Below, one piece after another: positions 60,322 through 64,000 of a stretch of 64,000 nucleotides of DNA. The notes under the pieces were generated by a model. It searched no databases, was not told the DNA's origin, and saw only the letters and a list, made by a program, of their open reading frames with translations. The stretch's first letter is position 1. Every line of letters starts with the position of its first letter. The stretch lies in NCBI RefSeq assembly GCF_948329825.1, contig NZ_CAOJCM010000007.1, positions 168,770 to 232,769 of the forward strand. Reading direction: 5' to 3'. A program made the position numbers and the translations under genes. The stretch comes from Paenibacillus sp. JJ-100. GTDB lineage: Bacteria > Bacillota > Bacilli > Paenibacillales > Paenibacillaceae.

Positions 60322-62052
60322 TTGGGTAGAAAAAGTAAATATACACGTCGTAAACGACGTTCATTTTGGCCAGGGCTGATCGCAGCCTGTCTTGTAGCTG
60401 GGGGTGCCTATTGGCTTGTTACCAATGTATGGTTGAATAAGGTTTATGAGGAACCGGATTGGTTGGGAAAGAATCAACCTATATTTGTAGATGGACTTCT
60501 TATGGAAGAGGAAGCCTATGGAACAGGGGCGCAGCTTAAATTGCCTGTAAAGGTATTGCAAGAAACAATCGATCCCGGCATACGTTACGAACCTGAATCA
60601 GGTGACATCATTATTGCTTCTCCGCAGCGGGTGCTGCATATGAAAGAGGGGAGTAAGAAGGCAGAACTGAATCATAAAGATTATCCCCTGAAAGTGAAGC
60701 CGGAGGTAAAGGCTAATGAAGCATACATTCCTCTTCAACCACTGAAAGAAGTATACGGTCTGACGGTGCAAGAAGACTCCACGACGGGAGCAGTTATCCT
60801 GATGCGGGGTGGAGATACGATACAATATGCAGCAATTGATACCTTATCATCTAAGGAAGATGCAACAGTACCCCTATACAAGCGTGGGGAGAAGTCATCG
60901 CCGATCCTCGCAGATATGCAGCACGACACGAGAGTGCGTGTGTGGCAGACGGGAGAAGAACAGAGTTTTGTGCAGATGGATAACGGTTATGCTGGTTATG
61001 TAGATAACGAGTATATGGTTTTGGGTGAGAAAAAGAAGCTGGCCACACCAAAGTTCACACTCACTGCAGCGGAGAAAAAGTGGAAAAACAAGCCCGTAAA
61101 TCTAGTCTGGGAAGCTGTCTATAATCGTCAACCCGACATAGGCTCAATTGGGAAGATGCCAGGAGTCAACGTGGTCAGCCCGACATGGTTCCATATTACA
61201 GATGGCAAAGGGACAGTGAAAAGTAAAGGTGATCATTCCTACGTCAACTGGGCTCATCGCTCTGGGATGGAAGTCTGGGGGTTGATGGATAACAGTTTTG
61301 ATCCGGATATTACGAAGGAAGCACTCTCTACCTATGCCAATCGTACACATATCATCGAGCAGATGCTGGATTACGCCAAAACGTTCCGTCTGGATGGCAT
61401 CAATATTGATTTTGAAAATGTTTATACGGATGATGGGGCAAACGTTACACAGTTTGTGCGCGAAATGAGGGCGATGGCTCGCATTCACGGACTGATGTTA
61501 TCCGTGGATGTTACGCCAAAATCCAATAGCGAAATGTGGTCTAAGTTTTTGGATCGTCGTGGTTTAGGCGCATACGCGGATTATATTGTAGTCATGGCAT
61601 ATGATGAACACTGGGCAGCTAGTCCCAAAGCAGGCTCGGTAGCTTCACTTCCATGGACCGAAACTTCGGTGCGCCGCATACTTGAAGAAGATGAAGTACC
61701 TTCGGACAAGCTGATCATGGCAGTTCCTTTATACACCCGGATATGGACTGAAGAAGCGAATGAACAGGGGGAGATCAAAGTTTCTTCCAAAGCGGTAGGT
61801 ATGAATACCGTACAGGAATTGATCAAAGAGAAAAAACTCAAACCTGTTCTGGATCAAGCAAGCGGACAAAATTACGTGGAGTATAAAGAAGACGGCGCAG
61901 TTAAAAAAATCTGGATTGAAGATGAGTTGTCCCTGCAGGCACGGGTAGATCTTATATCTTCACTGAAACTTGGTGGAGTAGCTGCGTGGAACAGAAGTTT
62001 TGCGAACGCGTCGGCGTGGGAAACGTTAAAACAAGCAGGTTATTCAAAATGA
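60322..62052 (+). CDS. Membrane-anchored GH18 glycoside hydrolase with SH3-like domain
   Basis: 576 residues from TTG 60322, directly after GGAGGTAGTCGT; the frame opens at 60283 without a site. A basic start RKSKYTRRKRRSFW precedes one membrane helix (about 16-36). Residues 45-165 resemble a copper-amine-oxidase-like or stalk-type domain, and 175-240 an SH3-like module (ATVPLYKRGEKSSPI). The C-terminal about 320 residues are a GH18 barrel with the catalytic motif LDGINIDFENV (D-x-x-D-x-E) and YADYIVVMAYDEHWA. Such proteins cleave peptidoglycan or chitin-like beta-1,4 GlcNAc links and often act in spores (YaaH, YdhD types). The gene lies between perR and ygzB. Confidence 0.88.
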   Translation: MGRKSKYTRRKRRSFWPGLIAACLVAGGAYWLVTNVWLNKVYEEPDWLGKNQPIFVDGLLMEEEAYGTGAQLKLPVKVLQETIDPGIRYEPESGDIIIASPQRVLHMKEGSKKAELNHKDYPLKVKPEVKANEAYIPLQPLKEVYGLTVQEDSTTGAVILMRGGDTIQYAAIDTLSSKEDATVPLYKRGEKSSPILADMQHDTRVRVWQTGEEQSFVQMDNGYAGYVDNEYMVLGEKKKLATPKFTLTAAEKKWKNKPVNLVWEAVYNRQPDIGSIGKMPGVNVVSPTWFHITDGKGTVKSKGDHSYVNWAHRSGMEVWGLMDNSFDPDITKEALSTYANRTHIIEQMLDYAKTFRLDGINIDFENVYTDDGANVTQFVREMRAMARIHGLMLSVDVTPKSNSEMWSKFLDRRGLGAYADYIVVMAYDEHWAASPKAGSVASLPWTETSVRRILEEDEVPSDKLIMAVPLYTRIWTEEANEQGEIKVSSKAVGMNTVQELIKEKKLKPVLDQASGQNYVEYKEDGAVKKIWIEDELSLQARVDLISSLKLGGVAAWNRSFANASAWETLKQAGYSK

Positions 62053-62091
62053 TTTTGAAATCATCCAAGTCTTATAGACTGCTTAATTCAA

Positions 62092-62126
62092 AAAAAAGGT
62101 CCGGTAGAGATACCGGGCCTTTTTTG
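62092..62126 (+). terminator. Terminator after the GH18 gene
   Basis: AAGG(T)CCGGTA and TACCGG(G)CCTT form a ten-bp stem around GAGA with an A-run before and six Ts after. Confidence 0.92.
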
Positions 62127-62200
62127 GTCTGTCGCTAGATTGAGGGTTGGTTAGTGAATTCATAAGATCAGAGAGTTTAATTGTAACGTGGGTAGCACCG

Positions 62201-62578
62201 TTATTTGGACGGCGTGGCGGGTGGAGCAGTTGTATCCATAGGAGGACTAGTCGTGTTGGCTTTGTTCGGATCCATAGTAAGAATCGTATGACAAAACATA
62301 CAGCGGTCTGTTTTCCCCAACATTTTGGTTAATTTGCCGCATTCCGGACAATCGACCTGAACAGCACTCGTTGATAGCATGCCTGCCCAGAAATAAATGA
62401 TTAGACTGCCCAGCATGGCAACAAGTCCAATCACGAGGCCAACAGCAGCAATGATCTTTCCAGCATGTCCCCAGAACACAATTCCGGCTGTCCCGAGTAC
62501 CATTAGGCCCATTCCTAACATGGTTAACAGTAATCCCCAAGTGCGAAAAGCATTAATTTTTGCTGATTTAAAAATCAT
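62201..62578 (-). CDS. ygzB: YgzB family membrane protein
   Basis: 125 residues from ATG 62578, after AGGAGCA on the minus strand. N-terminus FKSAKINAFRTWGLLL, two to three membrane helices, then the zinc-ribbon-like VDCPECGKLTKMLGKTDRCMFCHTILTMDP with two CxxC pairs, exactly the YgzB (DUF2614) pattern, and a Pro/Thr-rich tail. Function unknown. In B. subtilis it is also next to perR and ygxA, but here it is on the strand opposite to perR. Confidence 0.9.
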   Translation of the reverse strand: MIFKSAKINAFRTWGLLLTMLGMGLMVLGTAGIVFWGHAGKIIAAVGLVIGLVAMLGSLIIYFWAGMLSTSAVQVDCPECGKLTKMLGKTDRCMFCHTILTMDPNKANTTSPPMDTTAPPATPSK

Positions 62579-62708
62579 AAAAATGCTCCTATCGTATGAG
62601 TAGTATCTGACCCGAAAAAGAAGGAAACGTCGTACTTCATGTAGAATTACATTATAACTGACTTGGCAGTATTCTGCCATGAAATGTATAAAGAGTATGG
62701 AGGGACTC

Positions 62709-63587
62709 GTGGAATTAAATAACCTAGCTTTTTTGTCTGAACCGTCGGAAGAGACAGGGGTAGTTGGGGCTATCGCTTATTCCCACCCGGGAGAGCGATT
62801 CCACGGCTCCCTGATTCAGGATTTTGATTTGCTGATACTGATCGTGCAAAACACAGAACAAGCTATATCGAAAGTAGAACATTACAGATACGGAGATCTC
62901 CGATATCAGATGATCTATGCTAGCCGCTTCGATCTGCAGATGACTGCAGTTACTGGGGGGCATTATAATCTCATGCAATGTCTGATTGATGGGGAGATCA
63001 TCTGGGAAGAGGATAATCAGATTAGTGATCTGCGTAAAGAATTGTCTTCATTCGGAAATGAGTTGCGTGAACAAAAACTGTTCTATGAGTTCACCCGTTT
63101 TTTGAGGATGTACGTTGAGGCCAAGCGACATATTCAGCAAGGGCATGTAGTGGATGCTTACTATGATGTACTTGAAACATTGGGCAGTTGGGCAAGAATT
63201 GTACTCATTGAACAGGGCATATACCCTGATCATACCGTCTGGACACACATACAACAATTAGATCGTGCGTTGTGGAAGCTTTACCAGGAGCTCACCGTAA
63301 GTTCCGAGACGCTGGAGCAGCGGGTGGAACTGGTCTTGCTTGCTTGTGAGTTTTCGGTCATGTCGAAAATGGGAGATTGCTCTGAACTTCTGTTGCGTGT
63401 AATAAGGAGTAGGAAAGAGCCTTGGAGTGTTAATGAGCTTGTCAATCATCCTCAACTAAGATTTGTCCGTAATGACTTACCACTGGTCCTTCGTAAACTT
63501 GTGTTTCGTTCTATTGTAAAAGAATCAGCCGGTTGGCCTTCTCTCGAAGGGGAAGGAAGGGAAATCCGATACTGGATTGAGGCTTAA
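62709..63587 (+). CDS. ygxA: YgxA-like nucleotidyltransferase-like protein
   Basis: 292 residues from GTG 62709, chosen because GGAGGG lies five bases upstream; ATG 62697 and ATG 62679 are in frame. An N-terminal nucleotidyltransferase-type segment has GAIAYSHPGERFHGSLIQDFDLLILI, with an Asp pair (DFD) in the expected catalytic place, followed by helical domains (YEFTRFLRMYVEAKRHIQQGHV, TLGSWARIVLIEQG). The C-terminal part resembles a winged helix. The substrate is unknown. It directly precedes the rRNA operon, as in B. subtilis. Confidence 0.85.
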   Translation: MELNNLAFLSEPSEETGVVGAIAYSHPGERFHGSLIQDFDLLILIVQNTEQAISKVEHYRYGDLRYQMIYASRFDLQMTAVTGGHYNLMQCLIDGEIIWEEDNQISDLRKELSSFGNELREQKLFYEFTRFLRMYVEAKRHIQQGHVVDAYYDVLETLGSWARIVLIEQGIYPDHTVWTHIQQLDRALWKLYQELTVSSETLEQRVELVLLACEFSVMSKMGDCSELLLRVIRSRKEPWSVNELVNHPQLRFVRNDLPLVLRKLVFRSIVKESAGWPSLEGEGREIRYWIEA

Positions 63588-63625
63588 TATTTTAACCGAT
63601 TCAGATATGTGAAATGAAGTGTATT

Positions 63626-63652
63626 AAGGAGGGGGGACCTTCCTTTTTTTGT
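63626..63652 (+). terminator. Terminator after ygxA
   Basis: AAGGAGG and CCTTCCTT form a short imperfect stem followed by seven Ts and a G/T-rich tail. Confidence 0.6.
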
Positions 63653-63677
63653 TTGTTTTATAATTTAGATATAGGTG

Positions 63678-63707
63678 TTGACTCCTGTCTAGTGAATATG
63701 GTACATT
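63678..63707 (+). promoter_or_regulatory. rRNA operon promoter P1
   Basis: TTGACT (63678-63683), 18 bases, TACATT (63702-63707). It has the same spacing and -10 as the second promoter 119 bases downstream. Confidence 0.8.
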
Positions 63708-63796
63708 ATATTTCGTTCCCCAAATGAGTGAAATACGAATTTATTTGTGGAAAAGTGAAGAACAAGAGAGCCTGAAAAAGAATCAAAAAAAAGTTC

Positions 63797-63826
63797 TTGA
63801 CGAAAACAAACGAAATATGTTACATT
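63797..63826 (+). promoter_or_regulatory. rRNA operon promoter P2
   Basis: TTGACG (63797-63802), 18 bases, TACATT (63821-63826), preceded by A-rich sequence (AATCAAAAAAAAG) that could act as an UP element. Tandem promoters are usual for rRNA operons. Confidence 0.85.
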
Positions 63827-63991
63827 ATTTAAGTCGCTGCTGAAACTTGGTTGAGACGAAAATGATGAAACAAAATCGTGTTTGATCTTTGAAAACTGAA
63901 CAACGAGTGAGTACTGATCTTGCTTGCAAGATCAACAATGAGATTTTTAATCTCGTCAGATTCAAAATGAGCTAATCGCTCTTTTCAATAC
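63827..63991 (+). other. Pre-16S rRNA leader
   Basis: The transcribed spacer between P2 and the mature 16S 5' end. It contains TGATCTTTGAAAACTGAAC, an rRNA antitermination/processing-type sequence common in Firmicutes, and CTTGCTTGCAAGATC- and GAGATTTTTAATCTC-type inverted repeats. It ends with AAATGAGCTAATCGCTC, typical of leaders before 16S in Paenibacillus. Confidence 0.8.
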
Positions 63992-64000
63992 TTTATTGGA
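63992..64000 (+). rRNA. Probable first bases of 16S rRNA, cut by window end
   Basis: The final bases TTTATTGGA align with the conserved start that normally continues GAGTTTGATCCTGG. The gene lies outside the window, so this is inferred from the last nine bases plus the leader and promoters. Confidence 0.6.

Noticed and set aside
62180..62215. T-box-like string AACGTGGGTAGCACCG
   Set aside because: It departs from the AGGGTGGnACCGCG core, lies at the end of a minus-strand gene after a terminator, and no aminoacyl-tRNA or amino-acid gene follows on the plus strand.
1..64000. CRISPR arrays, insertion sequences, prophage genes and tRNAs
   Set aside because: None found on reading; the only regular repeats are the coding repeats in the SLH gene and the 10-bp intergenic repeat.

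Overview
The window looks like a chromosome segment of a Paenibacillus-type Gram-positive spore former. The strongest evidence is the right end, where perR, ygzB and a ygxA-like gene lead into a ribosomal RNA operon, the same order as around rrnD in Bacillus subtilis. Other support comes from sigY-yxlC-yxlD, yyaC, gatCAB, an S-layer-homology protein, strong GGAGG-type ribosome binding sites, frequent TTG/GTG starts and a Paenibacillus-like pre-16S leader. No tRNA, insertion sequence, prophage or CRISPR array was seen. Family names are from motif reading and memory, not from searches.

1-15.3 kb is the most accessory-looking part. It holds two response regulators on the minus strand, a divergent receiver-like protein, two membrane histidine kinases, a 1480-residue membrane protein with a GT-C-like N-terminus, a mannose-1-phosphate guanylyltransferase (manC) and a secreted SLH-domain protein with Pro-rich DNA repeats and a duplicated domain. 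Together they suggest signal-controlled assembly of a cell-surface glycan or glycoprotein.

15.4-23.4 kb holds a short-Q-loop cytochrome bd oxidase (cydAB) flanked by two small membrane-protein ORFs, one ending like CydS. It continues with an MBL-fold hydrolase, an ABC-F ATPase, a cation diffusion facilitator and a secreted SH3-like protein.

23.7-38.6 kb is a general-stress island. The operon at 26.1-35.3 kb encodes a REC-PP2C phosphatase, a three-receiver hybrid kinase and a CheR-type methyltransferase, resembling RsbY, RsbK and RsbM of the Bacillus cereus group. A second hybrid kinase, rsbV, rsbW and sigB follow. Sequences close to the SigB consensus (GTTT, 12-14 bases after the hexamer, GGGTAT-like) lie before rsbV, before DUF1328, DUF948 and YflT-like genes to the left, and before a PAP2/GlsB/YtxH/DUF5665 minus-strand cluster to the right. 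The regulator, its input pathway and part of its probable regulon are therefore side by side.

38.6-50.2 kb is mixed housekeeping: asparaginase, pirin, DUF1128, YyaC, alpha/beta hydrolase, methyltransferase, O-antigen-ligase-like protein with an internal GC-rich block, DedA protein, thioredoxin-like protein and glyoxalase-II-like hydrolase. 50.5-59.6 kb carries a short SigY operon, gatCAB with a clear promoter, a GNAT enzyme, an MgtC/SapB protein and a DUF4097 membrane protein. 59.7-64 kb carries perR, a GH18 glycosidase, ygzB, ygxA and two tandem rRNA promoters; the window ends at about the 5' end of 16S rRNA.
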